Of a DNA stretch of 64,000 nucleotides, positions 26,376 through 36,016 are shown piece by piece. The stretch lies in contig CAVQEK010000003.1 in NCBI GenBank assembly GCA_963711495.1, positions 62,001 to 126,000 on the forward strand, given 5' to 3'. This stretch comes from CAVQEK01 sp963711495. GTDB taxonomy: Bacteria > Bacteroidota > Bacteroidia > Cytophagales > Cyclobacteriaceae. Each line of letters begins with the position of its first letter. Positions within the stretch are counted from its first letter, which is position 1. The translations under genes and the position numbers were made by a program. The notes under the pieces are model-generated. The model saw only the letters and a list, made by a program, of their open reading frames with translations. It did no database searches and was not told the DNA's origin.

Positions 26376-29300
26376 TTATTCCTTTAATATCCGTCCCTGC
26401 TGCATGTATGTTTGTTTTCCGTTTATGACTGTAAGTTCATATAAATAAATTCCTTTAGATGTTTCGTGCCCTGTCTGGTCCCGGCCCTTCCACACAATTT
26501 GCTCGCTTCCAGCTCCAAGATTATAACTATTCAAATTAAAAATCCTTTGTCCCATCATATTGAATATTTTGAGTTTGGCCTTGTACATCATGTTAGATGC
26601 TGGCAGATTAACAGGAAAGGTTAACTGGCCATTAAATGGATTTGGATATGGGGCGCCAAAAGCGATCCGAATATTTTCTAAGGTCATCCTGATAAAACTG
26701 TCATCGCCATAGATGACTTTAAAATTGTTTTCCTGTTTCGGTAGAAAACGATAGCTGTTTTCAGTGTTCATATCCGTTGCTATTCCGGTAGTCACGTCAT
26801 AGAGCACCAGGTGAGATGAACTGTTTCCAAAATGGCTGTTATCCCAGTGAATGACGGTTTCTGAGGAGTTATTTTCCTGATTGATGGTGAATGTCCAAAT
26901 GTGATTATTACTGGTAGTTACTACATCACGGCTGAAAAATGGATAGAAGTATTCTTCATGAGGGAAGAAATAATCGAACACGGCCCCAAAATGAGGCAGA
27001 AGCATTTCATCATATTTGTCTTCAGAATCACTGGCATCCTGTCGCATTCCAAATCCACCTAGATTATATTGAAGGTTTCCGGAAGTGAGTTGAAGGTCAA
27101 CCTGCCAGTTATCCGAATCGATCTGATTGTCTGAATCACTTCCTGCGATTCTCGCTCCGTTAGTTGGGTTGGCATCAATCAATGGAATTTTGATGGATTG
27201 AGTATCTTCAGAAAACACAAAACCACCGCCATAGGCTGGAATGGTCATTCCCACTTTGAATGCCCCTTTTTCGAAAAGATAAACTTTTCCAGCCTGACCG
27301 GTTAAACCATTAGCCGCCACAACATCATTCCAACTGATATCAAAAGGGTAGGGGTTGCCGATTTCATTCCATTGTTTGCTCAGTGTAATTCTATATGGGT
27401 TATTGGGTGTATTCTTGGGTGTTTTAACAGTTCCAAGATTTACAGACACAGGAGATTTGCTGGTATTGAACCAATAACCCTGGCCTTGAGATAAGTTACT
27501 GAAAGCCTTGGGATATTCATCATATTTTTGATTGTTGGGATTCCATTGCAGCAGACGCCATACATCGGGATTCCAGGGCCCGAGATTGTCTGGATCTTCC
27601 AGTACATCACGAACATTTGAAACGAGATCAACAGGAAGCGATATGATTTTATACGTGCTGGTTGTTCCGTTAAACTGAGCGCCTTCCAGGGTCTTTAATG
27701 ACTGATTGAACCGGATTCGATAAATGTAACTGGTATCGGTTTGATCAATATTTTTATTAACATCTTTGATTTCAATCCAATACATCATACCCATCTCATC
27801 GAACATTGCCGGACTGATGGAAGTGGAATAATTTTGAAGGTTCAGTTGATGACCCGAACTTCCTTCAAATTCAAATCCTTTTGGCGGGCTCCACTCGGTT
27901 TGGCCTATTCCTTTATAGTGAAGAATAACCGTGTCAATACCTTCATTGTCCCCAACCTTGATATCCATTGATTTTTGTGAAACAGTGTCTGGATAATATT
28001 CATAAAATGCCAGCGAATTACTAATCATTTGTGGTGGTTCCCGGTCAATGGGTTTGATAACATGGAAGGCAATTTGTTGTTCTTTGTACAAACTGCCACT
28101 GTCAACTGACCTTACATTGAATACGATTATATTTTTTGTGGTATCTGCTGCATTATAGACAAACGTCTTGCGGGCTATCACCTTTCCGGTTAGATCAACC
28201 TGTACGTCGTATGTTTGACTGGTCTCATAATAATTGTGATTATCCCCGGCGTCATTGTCCGGATCAACAGTGAACAAACGGCCGACTTCTGTTCCCGGAT
28301 CCAAACCGGCTTCAACCTGTGGCGTGTCCATATATATGGAATCGGGCGGTTCATTCACATCATTGATTTTTACCAACACCGGAGAAACGAAAATATTATT
28401 GACCTTATCCGTTACTTTGAGTCGAATCAGGAAAAATGACTTTTCTTCATAATTGAATTGAATGGTCGGCTTAAGCTGGTTGCCGTTGACAACAGTAAAT
28501 AAAGCATTGTCAGTATCTCCCTCACCTGCTACCAGGGAGAATATATGGGTATCGTTTACATCAGGATCCTCAGCAAGGATTTTTGTAGAATTGTTTTGTG
28601 GTAAAACATTTTCATCAAAGCCGTTTTCCAGGCTTATGCCGGTGGGGGGTTCATTGACATCTCCTATTGTGATGTTCAGATTTTCTGAAGATGAAGCGCC
28701 ATGATTATCAGTGACCTTGATGCCCACGGTTAATTGTGGTGTTTGTTCGTGATCGAATGATGCTTTACTAATTAGGTTTGTTCCGGAAATTTCGAAATTG
28801 TTGCCACCGGAAACAATTGCAAAACTGTAGGTGTCGCCGGCATCTTCATCGGTAGCGGATAAACCGCCCACAACGGTGCCGGATGGTAAATTTTCATCGA
28901 TCTTGCTATTCGTCAATCTAATATTGCAAGGCTTGTCATTGATATCTTTCACGGTTACGGTAAATATCTTATCAACATAATCGCCTCCGTTGTCTGTACT
29001 TCTTATTTCAATATTCATACTGGCCAGTTTCTCATAATTAAATGGCCGTTTTGATTTCAACTGATTGCCTGCGATGGTGAGGTATTCGCCGTAATTACCG
29101 GCAGTAGTCGTATCTATGAGCGAATAGGTAAATGAATCGCCAGGATCATAATCGCTGGAACTAAGGTTTCCAATAACAGTTCCAGCTACCTGATTTTCAT
29201 TGATGTTCAGGTTACTGATGGTTATGGCAGTGGGCGTATTATTCACTAACCTGCGAATTTGGGTTTCAGCATCATGCGTTGCATGGTTGATCCATCCGGA

Positions 29301-30596
29301 GATAAATTGATTGTTGGCGCTGTTATAGGCGAGCGCTAAATTTCTGAGGTATATATTATGATCTATTGAGGTGCCTTTTTCTTCTGCGATCAGCAAGCTT
29401 TTGGGATCAACCAGCGTATGATCGTCTGCATTTACCCGGCTGCCATAAATGTTATACAGATCCGAACCACTGGTAGGTTTGACACCATAATAGGTTGTGA
29501 AATATTCATTTTGAATGCTGTTGTAGAGGACTATGGGTTTTTTCACCTGATCTTCAGAACATATGGTGCATCCTGAGGCGGGAATGCTGTTTATTTGAAG
29601 ATGATTGGTTAATATTTTAGTGTTAGAGCTAAGATCGATGGCTTGACCATATATATAATTGCTCAAGGCATAGGAATTTCCCGTATTATTCACATTTTCG
29701 TAAACAACAAACAACTCATCATTTGAAGTTGATATGGTGGCTGAGGGATTATGAAAACTTCCAGTGGCAATTCCAGCGCTTGGGCTAATCTGATATGGAC
29801 TTCCTATCTTACTTTGATTCTCCAGGTCGATGTTCACCCCCCAAATTTCTGATCCGGCATCAAAATTACACTGTGTTACTATTATACCTTTGTGATTATC
29901 ATCATCCACGACAATTCTGGAATACTCCACACCAGTACCTGAATTCAGAAAATCCGACTTGCCAACAACAACAGACCCACTAACTGTCTCAGAAGGAATG
30001 CTGACAAATTTTAGATCGAATTCGGAGCCCGGGGCTGAATATTTGTGATATCCGATTAAGTACTGATTGTTCGCGGCATCGTAAGCAACTGATGAATTTC
30101 TAAAAGGATTGAAAAGGTCTGAGGCGATCACTATCTGATTGGAGGTGATTGGAGTACCTGATTCGTCGATACGCAAGCCCTTGACTTTTCCACTGCCATT
30201 TTCAACGACTATATATCCCAGAAAATATTCCTTGTCGTCGGCGTTGAAGGTCAGGGAGATATCAATGAATTTATAATTGCTTGCAGGGCAATCCGTGGAA
30301 GAGGAGAGGATTAAAAAATCAGTACCGATTTTATTACCAGTAGTGGCATCGATTCGCTGGCCCCGGATCTCGGATTTATAGTTACAATTGACCGGAGTAA
30401 ATACAAAGACAGCCAGATATTCATTTTTTCCAGTGTTGTAAGCAATAGCGGTTGAAACTGAATCAGCCTGCGTTTTAATGAGCAGTTGTTGACAAGCAAT
30501 CTGATCACTGCTACTAAAAGCCAAGGTATTTTCAGCACCCAGCCAAAAAATGTGGAGAGACAATAATGCTATCGATATGTTGAATAACCTTGTCAT
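26376..30596 (-). CDS. Large surface protein with cadherin repeats and T9SS sorting domain
   Basis: 1406 residues. The signal peptide is about residues 1-26. Residues about 30-450 carry at least five copies of a YNxxNxxYxxxY-type motif (AYNTGKNEYLAVF, AYDAANNQYLIGY, AYNSANNQFISGW), probably a beta-propeller. Residues about 455-865 hold four cadherin-like repeats (LNINENQVAGTVIGNLSSSD, KIDENLPSGTVVGGLSATD, with DxNDxP and DVNEPP calcium motifs). An Ig-like domain follows, then a C-terminal T9SS type A sorting domain with PYPNPFNG, LKIFNMMGQRI and KGIYLYELTV (about 1310-1406). It should be secreted through the type IX system and stay attached to the cell surface. It starts 6 bases after the upstream gene. 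Confidence 0.88.
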   Translation of the reverse strand: MTRLFNISIALLSLHIFWLGAENTLAFSSSDQIACQQLLIKTQADSVSTAIAYNTGKNEYLAVFVFTPVNCNYKSEIRGQRIDATTGNKIGTDFLILSSSTDCPASNYKFIDISLTFNADDKEYFLGYIVVENGSGKVKGLRIDESGTPITSNQIVIASDLFNPFRNSSVAYDAANNQYLIGYHKYSAPGSEFDLKFVSIPSETVSGSVVVGKSDFLNSGTGVEYSRIVVDDDNHKGIIVTQCNFDAGSEIWGVNIDLENQSKIGSPYQISPSAGIATGSFHNPSATISTSNDELFVVYENVNNTGNSYALSNYIYGQAIDLSSNTKILTNHLQINSIPASGCTICSEDQVKKPIVLYNSIQNEYFTTYYGVKPTSGSDLYNIYGSRVNADDHTLVDPKSLLIAEEKGTSIDHNIYLRNLALAYNSANNQFISGWINHATHDAETQIRRLVNNTPTAITISNLNINENQVAGTVIGNLSSSDYDPGDSFTYSLIDTTTAGNYGEYLTIAGNQLKSKRPFNYEKLASMNIEIRSTDNGGDYVDKIFTVTVKDINDKPCNIRLTNSKIDENLPSGTVVGGLSATDEDAGDTYSFAIVSGGNNFEISGTNLISKASFDHEQTPQLTVGIKVTDNHGASSSENLNITIGDVNEPPTGISLENGFDENVLPQNNSTKILAEDPDVNDTHIFSLVAGEGDTDNALFTVVNGNQLKPTIQFNYEEKSFFLIRLKVTDKVNNIFVSPVLVKINDVNEPPDSIYMDTPQVEAGLDPGTEVGRLFTVDPDNDAGDNHNYYETSQTYDVQVDLTGKVIARKTFVYNAADTTKNIIVFNVRSVDSGSLYKEQQIAFHVIKPIDREPPQMISNSLAFYEYYPDTVSQKSMDIKVGDNEGIDTVILHYKGIGQTEWSPPKGFEFEGSSGHQLNLQNYSTSISPAMFDEMGMMYWIEIKDVNKNIDQTDTSYIYRIRFNQSLKTLEGAQFNGTTSTYKIISLPVDLVSNVRDVLEDPDNLGPWNPDVWRLLQWNPNNQKYDEYPKAFSNLSQGQGYWFNTSKSPVSVNLGTVKTPKNTPNNPYRITLSKQWNEIGNPYPFDISWNDVVAANGLTGQAGKVYLFEKGAFKVGMTIPAYGGGFVFSEDTQSIKIPLIDANPTNGARIAGSDSDNQIDSDNWQVDLQLTSGNLQYNLGGFGMRQDASDSEDKYDEMLLPHFGAVFDYFFPHEEYFYPFFSRDVVTTSNNHIWTFTINQENNSSETVIHWDNSHFGNSSSHLVLYDVTTGIATDMNTENSYRFLPKQENNFKVIYGDDSFIRMTLENIRIAFGAPYPNPFNGQLTFPVNLPASNMMYKAKLKIFNMMGQRIFNLNSYNLGAGSEQIVWKGRDQTGHETSKGIYLYELTVINGKQTYMQQGRILKE

Positions 30597-30602
30597 GCTG
30601 GA

Positions 30603-31337
30603 CTATCTAAGATTTGGAGGACTAGGTGGATCTTCGATATCGGGACCTGGTGTATTTTGGCCGAGCATGAAACCGCCCGCCACGGCTACGCCAACTACTG
30701 GAATGATTTTCAACGACAAAGGCCAACTTCTTCGGATCGTGAACATTTCAGACATTTCAGCCTTCATCGGATTTCCCGGATTACTGATTTTAGCCTGATA
30801 TCCTTTTCCGGCTTTTAAATCATTTGGAATATTTAAAATATAGGCGCCTGTATTTGGTATTTTTTGAATTTCCGTGACAGGCACGTTAAATCGATAAATC
30901 TGAATATCGATCTTGTCGATATCAGAGGCAGTTGTCCAGTGCAATTCGAAATCTTTACCGCGGGTTAAGTGAAATTTGCCGGGTATATTTTCGAATTTGA
31001 CCAAAGGGATATATTTTTCACCTTTTATCTTGAGACTGATGTCGCCCTTGAAAGTGCCAAGTTCTTTTACTGCGGCCCATTTTACAAGTTTGTTGCTCCC
31101 GGTTCTCACGTGTTTCCCAATATCACCGGAAACATTTTTGAGGGGTGTTTTGAAATTGTCTAAGGAACTGTAGAGATAAAATTCATAGTCTGTATTGCTG
31201 GCGCCTTTTAAAAAATCGTACTGTACATAAACGGTATCATTTTCTAAATGATAGGAAACATTCTCCAATTCCTGAGCATACAAAAAATACCACGAATTGA
31301 TTGAAACAATCAGTATCAAAAAGTACTTTTTCCCCAT
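30603..31337 (-). CDS. Exported Ig-like protein with C-terminal membrane segment
   Basis: 244 residues, the first gene of the four-gene operon. The signal peptide (1-21) ends in FLYAQ. Residues about 22-110 look like a fibronectin/Ig-type sandwich (VYVQYDFLKGASNTDYEFYLYSS). Residues about 120-200 resemble the Kre9/KNH-like domain (FHLTRGKDFELHW, IDKIDIQIYRFNVPVTEI, GKGYQAKISNPGNP). Near the C terminus a hydrophobic, glycine-rich segment (KIIPVVGVAVAGGFMLG) precedes a proline-rich tail. It may sit in the inner or outer membrane with its beta domains in the periplasm. Function unknown; operon position suggests a role with the surface protein and caspase. Confidence 0.75.
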   Translation of the reverse strand: MGKKYFLILIVSINSWYFLYAQELENVSYHLENDTVYVQYDFLKGASNTDYEFYLYSSLDNFKTPLKNVSGDIGKHVRTGSNKLVKWAAVKELGTFKGDISLKIKGEKYIPLVKFENIPGKFHLTRGKDFELHWTTASDIDKIDIQIYRFNVPVTEIQKIPNTGAYILNIPNDLKAGKGYQAKISNPGNPMKAEMSEMFTIRRSWPLSLKIIPVVGVAVAGGFMLGQNTPGPDIEDPPSPPNLR

Positions 31338-31647
31338 AAAAAAATTACCCGTTTTTGGTAAGATATTAACTAATTTATCAAGTCATTTAACGACTTGAAA
31401 GAATACCATTTAAACCTCCAATAGTTCAATCATCACTTTAATGTGAATGATTACTTAAATATATATGGTTTTTTGTATTAACAATCAAGCGATTAGGTCA
31501 ATTGGAATTTGAAAATTACGATGTAATGTTTTGGGGAAAAGTTAATGAAAAGCAAAAAAATATTTCATATGAGTTCTTGCTTAAATCCAATTTTGGAGTT
31601 TAAGTAAATTTTAGGTGGGTAGAGTAAAAGCCTTGATATGCAAATAT
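31338..31647. other. Intergenic region, 310 bases, upstream of the caspase operon
   Basis: This separates the operon start (31337) from the smc stop (31648), both on the minus strand, so it holds the operon promoter. No gene seen. A 7-bp inverted repeat, TCAAGTC (31378-31384) and GACTTGA (31392-31398), lies about 40-60 bases before the operon start and may be an operator. No good promoter match. Confidence 0.45.
31378..31398. promoter_or_regulatory. Inverted repeat upstream of caspase operon, possible operator
   Basis: TCAAGTC and GACTTGA around the 7-base spacer ATTTAAC, about 40 bases upstream of the first operon start codon. It has no T-run, so a terminator is unlikely. Confidence 0.35.
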
Positions 31648-34600
31648 TTATTCCAGATCTCTCAAATCTACCGGAACTACGCGGGATACTCCCTGTTCGA
31701 TCATTGTTATGCCATAAATAACGTCCGTACTGGCCATTGTACGCTTATTATGTGTCACGATTATAAATTGAGAGTCTTCAGAGAATTTGCGGACGATGAA
31801 ATTGAATTTATCGATATTGGCATCGTCCAATGGAGCATCTACTTCATCGAAAATGCAGAATGGCGCTGGTTTCAAAAGGTAAATGGCGAAAAGTAAGGAA
31901 GTAGCCGTAAGTGTTTTTTCACCACCAGAAAGCTGACTTATCGTAAGCGGTTTCTTACCTTTGGGCTTGGCAATAATTTCAATAGAAGAGTCCAGTGGGC
32001 TGTCGGGATCGAGCAGTTTCAGATCACAATCATCTTCGTCCGTAAACAATGAACGAAAGACTTTAATGAAATTTTCTTTAATTTTTGTGAAGGCATTAAG
32101 AAAGGTTTCCCTGGCTACAAGATCAATTTCTTCAATAGTGGTCAACAGCGATTCCTTAGCGCTCAGCAAATCTTGTTTTTGCCCGCTTATGAATTCGTGA
32201 CGTTGCCTGATCTCTTCGTAGGCTTCCATGGCCATGGGATTGATTGGACCAATTTTATCTAACTTGTCCTTACTCTGTTTTACCTGTTCCGATAATTCCT
32301 CAGCGGCAAGGTTTTGGATAGCTTCGTCATTTACTTCAGGAAGATGGTCAATATCGACTTCAAACTCTACGGACAGTCGCTCCTTTACAGAACTCATTTC
32401 GAGCTTCAATTCATTTCTTTTATTCTGTAATTCCAGCAATAAATTGTCAATGGTTTCCCGCTTCCTATGTAAATCCCTGATTTCAATGTCGATTTGGTCA
32501 ATGTTTCCACGTGCCGCATAATAATCACGCTCAGCTTCATTGACGCCTTTTTCGATCTGTTCTTTTTCCTGGTACATTGTCACCAGTTCATCCTCTTCAA
32601 TTTCATTGCTCTCAAGGAGCTTTTTGATCTCCTCTTCATTTTTTTGTAATTCCTCCTGGTTCTTTTTAATCCGCTCTTTACTGCTGTCAAAGGCACTTTC
32701 TTTGAAATTAATTTCCTGTTCCAGGCTGTTGAGTTTATTCTGCTGCTGGTGAAAACGAATATTTTCTTCGTTGAATCCCCTCGATTTTATTTCAAGTAAT
32801 TCTTTATAGCCACTCAGTTCATGACTGATATTCTGAATTTTAAGAGAATTCGTTTCAAGCTCAGATTCGATTTTTTCTGCATCCGGTTTCAACCGATTGA
32901 GTTCATCTTCCATCACATTGATCTGCTCCTGGATATCCTCACGTTTTGTCGTGTTACTTGAGAGTAAACCCGATACTTGCTCTTGCCGTGTTTGGAAAGA
33001 GACCAATTCCTGATTCAGTAGATTAATCTCTGTCTGTAATTCATCAATGGATTCATTTTTTGTTTTTCCTTTCAGCGATTCCAATTCCGATTGGGCCTCC
33101 GACAAGTTTTGATCAATTTCATCCAATTTGGCCTGAAGCTTTTTTATTTCTGCCTGAAGTTTTTCCAGATTTTTTACACGTCCTATACGCTTGCCTTCAA
33201 ACAAACCCACCGAACCACCTGAAATGCTGTAACGCCTTTTGGTGATTTTGCCGTTTTGGGTAATGAAAATGTAATCGTCGTCATGAGGTATACTGTTTTC
33301 CGATCCGGGAACAATGTAGACGCCGTCGAGAATGTGGGCGATCAGTTTTCTGTATTTCGAATCGTATTCGATGATTTCTGTGGCGGGAATGGCATTATCA
33401 TAAATTTTTGGATCTTTAGAATGATATTTTTCAAATTTATTTAAAATGAAAAAATGGGCCTTTCCCTTGGTGGCATCATTCAAAATATTTATTGCCTGGT
33501 ACGCTTCATTTTCATCGTCAACCACATAATAATTCATTAATGGCTCCAGATAATTCTCAATGGTCACACGGTACTTGTCCTCGCAACTGATGATATCAGA
33601 AAGGAGTGGGGCTTTTTTATTCCAGTTAGCTTTCTTCTTTAAAAATTTGATGGCTTCAGGAAAGCCTTCGAGATTATCTACCAGTGATTTGGTGAGGTTA
33701 TATTCATTTTGTTTGGCATCGAGTTTCCGGCCGGTCTGAACCCGCTCTTCACGAATCACCTCAATGGTTTTGGTGGTGGATTCAATGCGGTTTTTGTTTT
33801 TATTTTCAAATTGTTGAAGATCTTTTAATTTTTGATTTTTATCCAGAATGTTTTCGTTGAGTAATTTGATCTTTTGCTCAAATTCAATCAGACTGGCAGA
33901 TTTTTCGGAAGTATCGGATGAAGTCTTTTCAAGTTCCTGTTTGTACGAATTGATCTGTACTTGTTTTATTTCGATTTCTTTCCTGATCTGGTAAACTTCA
34001 TCTTTTTCATTTCTATGGATCTGATCGAGGGTATTGTACTCGTTCTGTAGCCCGTCGGTTTTAAGCTTTTGTTCTTCAACTTCCTGTTTTAATAATTTGA
34101 GTTTCTCTTCTATTTCCTGCAATAATTTTTTTGCCGCGAGCTGCTCCTGCCCCAAGCTTTTGATGGAAAATTCCGCCCTTTGATTGCTTTGTTTATCTTG
34201 ATCCAGTTGTTCGCGTAATGTATCGCTTTTATCATTCAAATACCTCAGCCGTTCATGCTTTATCTTTTTCTCGCTTTCGTAATGCCTTATTTTGGCCACA
34301 TGTTCGTTAAGACTTTTTTGCCGGGCACCGAGGAGCTTTTCTTTGCCGATCAGATCGGATTTTGATTTGGCCATATGGGCCTCTTTTTCCGCTATTTGTT
34401 TATTGATGCTGGTTTTTTGGTCATTTTCCTGTTCCAGTTGTTTATTGATGTGCTGGAGGGACTGTTGTTTCAGTTCAACGCTTTTTCGCGCCATTTCCAC
34501 GCTGAGTCGTTTATATTCCTCCTTGATCTTGAAATATCGCTCGGTTTGTTTGGCTTGTCTTTCCAGCGAACGCATGTTTTTTTCAATTTCAAAGAGCAAG

Positions 34601-35178
34601 TCTTCCACCCGTTCGAGGTCCGTATCCGTATCTTTTAATTTTTTAAGGGTTTCCTTTTTTCTAACCCTGAATTTTGAAATACCTGCGGCTTCTTCGAAAA
34701 GTGCCCGCCTGGAGTTTTCCTTGTCATTCAAAATATCATCGACCATCCCCAATTCGATGATGGCATAGCTATTGGAAGCGATGCCTGTATCTAAAAAAAG
34801 ATTGGTGATGTCTTTAAGCCGGCAATTTACGCCATTGAGCAGATATTCACTGTCGCCGGAACGGTAGAACCGTCGAGTGATGGTCACTTGATTGTATTCA
34901 ACCGGGAGCAGGTTTTTGGTATTGATAAAACTGAGTGAAACCTCAGCCATTTGGGTTGCTTTGCGCTTTTTTGTTCCATTGAAAACAATATTTTCCAATT
35001 TTTCAGAACGCAGGTTGCTGATCTTTTGCTCACCCAGCACCCATCTTATCGCATCTACAATATTTGACTTTCCACAACCATTCGGTCCCACTATACCGGT
35101 TATGCCCGCATCGAAATTTATGGTAACCTTATCGCCAAAACTTTTGAATCCCTTGATCTCTAACTTGGTGAGTTGCAT
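31648..35178 (-). CDS. smc: Chromosome partition protein SMC
   Basis: 1176 residues, typical for bacterial SMC. It is the chromosome-organising ATPase that folds the chromosome with ScpAB. Head half: MQLTKLEIKGFKSFG start, Walker A GPNGCGKSNIVDAIRW (about 32-47). Two long coiled-coil arms (about 170-500 and 680-1010) flank a hinge (about 510-670, with LSDIISCEDKYRVTIENYLE). Tail half: ABC signature LSGGEKTLTA and Walker B CIFDEVDAPLDDANIDKF (about 1080-1125). No scpA/scpB nearby. Ends divergently from the small membrane-anchored gene, 63 bases apart. Confidence 0.97.
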   Translation of the reverse strand: MQLTKLEIKGFKSFGDKVTINFDAGITGIVGPNGCGKSNIVDAIRWVLGEQKISNLRSEKLENIVFNGTKKRKATQMAEVSLSFINTKNLLPVEYNQVTITRRFYRSGDSEYLLNGVNCRLKDITNLFLDTGIASNSYAIIELGMVDDILNDKENSRRALFEEAAGISKFRVRKKETLKKLKDTDTDLERVEDLLFEIEKNMRSLERQAKQTERYFKIKEEYKRLSVEMARKSVELKQQSLQHINKQLEQENDQKTSINKQIAEKEAHMAKSKSDLIGKEKLLGARQKSLNEHVAKIRHYESEKKIKHERLRYLNDKSDTLREQLDQDKQSNQRAEFSIKSLGQEQLAAKKLLQEIEEKLKLLKQEVEEQKLKTDGLQNEYNTLDQIHRNEKDEVYQIRKEIEIKQVQINSYKQELEKTSSDTSEKSASLIEFEQKIKLLNENILDKNQKLKDLQQFENKNKNRIESTTKTIEVIREERVQTGRKLDAKQNEYNLTKSLVDNLEGFPEAIKFLKKKANWNKKAPLLSDIISCEDKYRVTIENYLEPLMNYYVVDDENEAYQAINILNDATKGKAHFFILNKFEKYHSKDPKIYDNAIPATEIIEYDSKYRKLIAHILDGVYIVPGSENSIPHDDDYIFITQNGKITKRRYSISGGSVGLFEGKRIGRVKNLEKLQAEIKKLQAKLDEIDQNLSEAQSELESLKGKTKNESIDELQTEINLLNQELVSFQTRQEQVSGLLSSNTTKREDIQEQINVMEDELNRLKPDAEKIESELETNSLKIQNISHELSGYKELLEIKSRGFNEENIRFHQQQNKLNSLEQEINFKESAFDSSKERIKKNQEELQKNEEEIKKLLESNEIEEDELVTMYQEKEQIEKGVNEAERDYYAARGNIDQIDIEIRDLHRKRETIDNLLLELQNKRNELKLEMSSVKERLSVEFEVDIDHLPEVNDEAIQNLAAEELSEQVKQSKDKLDKIGPINPMAMEAYEEIRQRHEFISGQKQDLLSAKESLLTTIEEIDLVARETFLNAFTKIKENFIKVFRSLFTDEDDCDLKLLDPDSPLDSSIEIIAKPKGKKPLTISQLSGGEKTLTATSLLFAIYLLKPAPFCIFDEVDAPLDDANIDKFNFIVRKFSEDSQFIIVTHNKRTMASTDVIYGITMIEQGVSRVVPVDLRDLE

Positions 35179-35241
35179 TTACCTTGTTTATCGCTGTTGA
35201 AAGTCTGCAAAATTAAAATTAATTTCTATATTTGAACCAAT

Positions 35242-35760
35242 ATGGAACATTTAGATTTATACATCTATTTAATACTTGGGGGACTCTATATTTTATCCAG
35301 AATATTAAAAGGATCGAATAAAACCCTCCCACCAAAGTTGCCCTCAAAACCATCGTCAAATACTCCGGATGATGCGCAAACCAGTCAAAATCCACGTCCT
35401 GACAGACCTTTTTCATTCGAAGATCTTTTTAAGGAATTTGAAGATCGGCTGGGAGAGCAACAACCAAAAAAACAGCCCGTACCCGTACAAGAAGAAATAA
35501 AACCGGTTAAACAGAAACAGGATGAGTTGACCCGGCAAATTGAGACGCCATCTACTTATCCGACGTATGAGGGTTCATCCCTGGAAGATATTTTCCCCAT
35601 GTATCCTTCAGGTTCATTAATGACGGAGAAGTTTGAGCGTGATACACATTATGCCAGAAGGGAAGAAATTATTAGTGATTACATTAAGATGCTCCGCGAA
35701 CCACATGGCATACGCAAAGCCATTGTGCTCAGTGAAATAATCAACAGGAAATATTTTTAA
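35242..35760 (+). CDS. Membrane-anchored protein of unknown function, divergent from smc
   Basis: 172 residues. An N-terminal TM segment (about 5-20, LYIYLILGGLYILSRIL) is followed by a proline- and glutamine-rich disordered stretch and a conserved-looking C terminus (REEIISDYIKMLREPHGIRKAIVLSEIINRKYF). This C-terminal shape, ending in LSExxNRxxF/Y, recurs in uncharacterised Bacteroidota proteins near smc-like genes (from memory). Role unknown. The start ATG at 35242 is the first in frame. Confidence 0.75.
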   Translation: MEHLDLYIYLILGGLYILSRILKGSNKTLPPKLPSKPSSNTPDDAQTSQNPRPDRPFSFEDLFKEFEDRLGEQQPKKQPVPVQEEIKPVKQKQDELTRQIETPSTYPTYEGSSLEDIFPMYPSGSLMTEKFERDTHYARREEIISDYIKMLREPHGIRKAIVLSEIINRKYF

Positions 35761-36016
35761 TAGCTGTAAACTCAAAATTTTTCATCAATTAAATTGTCCA
35801 TTCTAAAATTTTGTGATTAATTTTGTCGTCCTAAAAAATAAAATCATTGTATTCACTACGCAATTTTCTTCACATTTTCGAACCATTCAGGTGGAGGCCC
35901 TAACCGGGCTGAAATACTAACCAGATTGCTTATGCGGCAGTCACAATTTTTCTATTTGTTTCCTGTTATCACAATATTGACGTTTATTTGATTTATTAAA
36001 TGTTTGTAAAAAACAA

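Noticed and set aside
34292..34768. 158-codon plus-strand open frame inside smc
   Set aside because: It is antisense to the SMC coiled-coil arm; the Ser/Phe/Leu-rich protein is the usual shadow of Glu/Lys-rich coding sequence.
35861..35920. Hairpin-rich stretch before the arginine operon considered as a riboswitch or tRNA
   Set aside because: GGCCC and GGGCT form a short stem, and the reverse strand has GGTTCGAA, but no T-arm stem, acceptor or known riboswitch core could be built around them.
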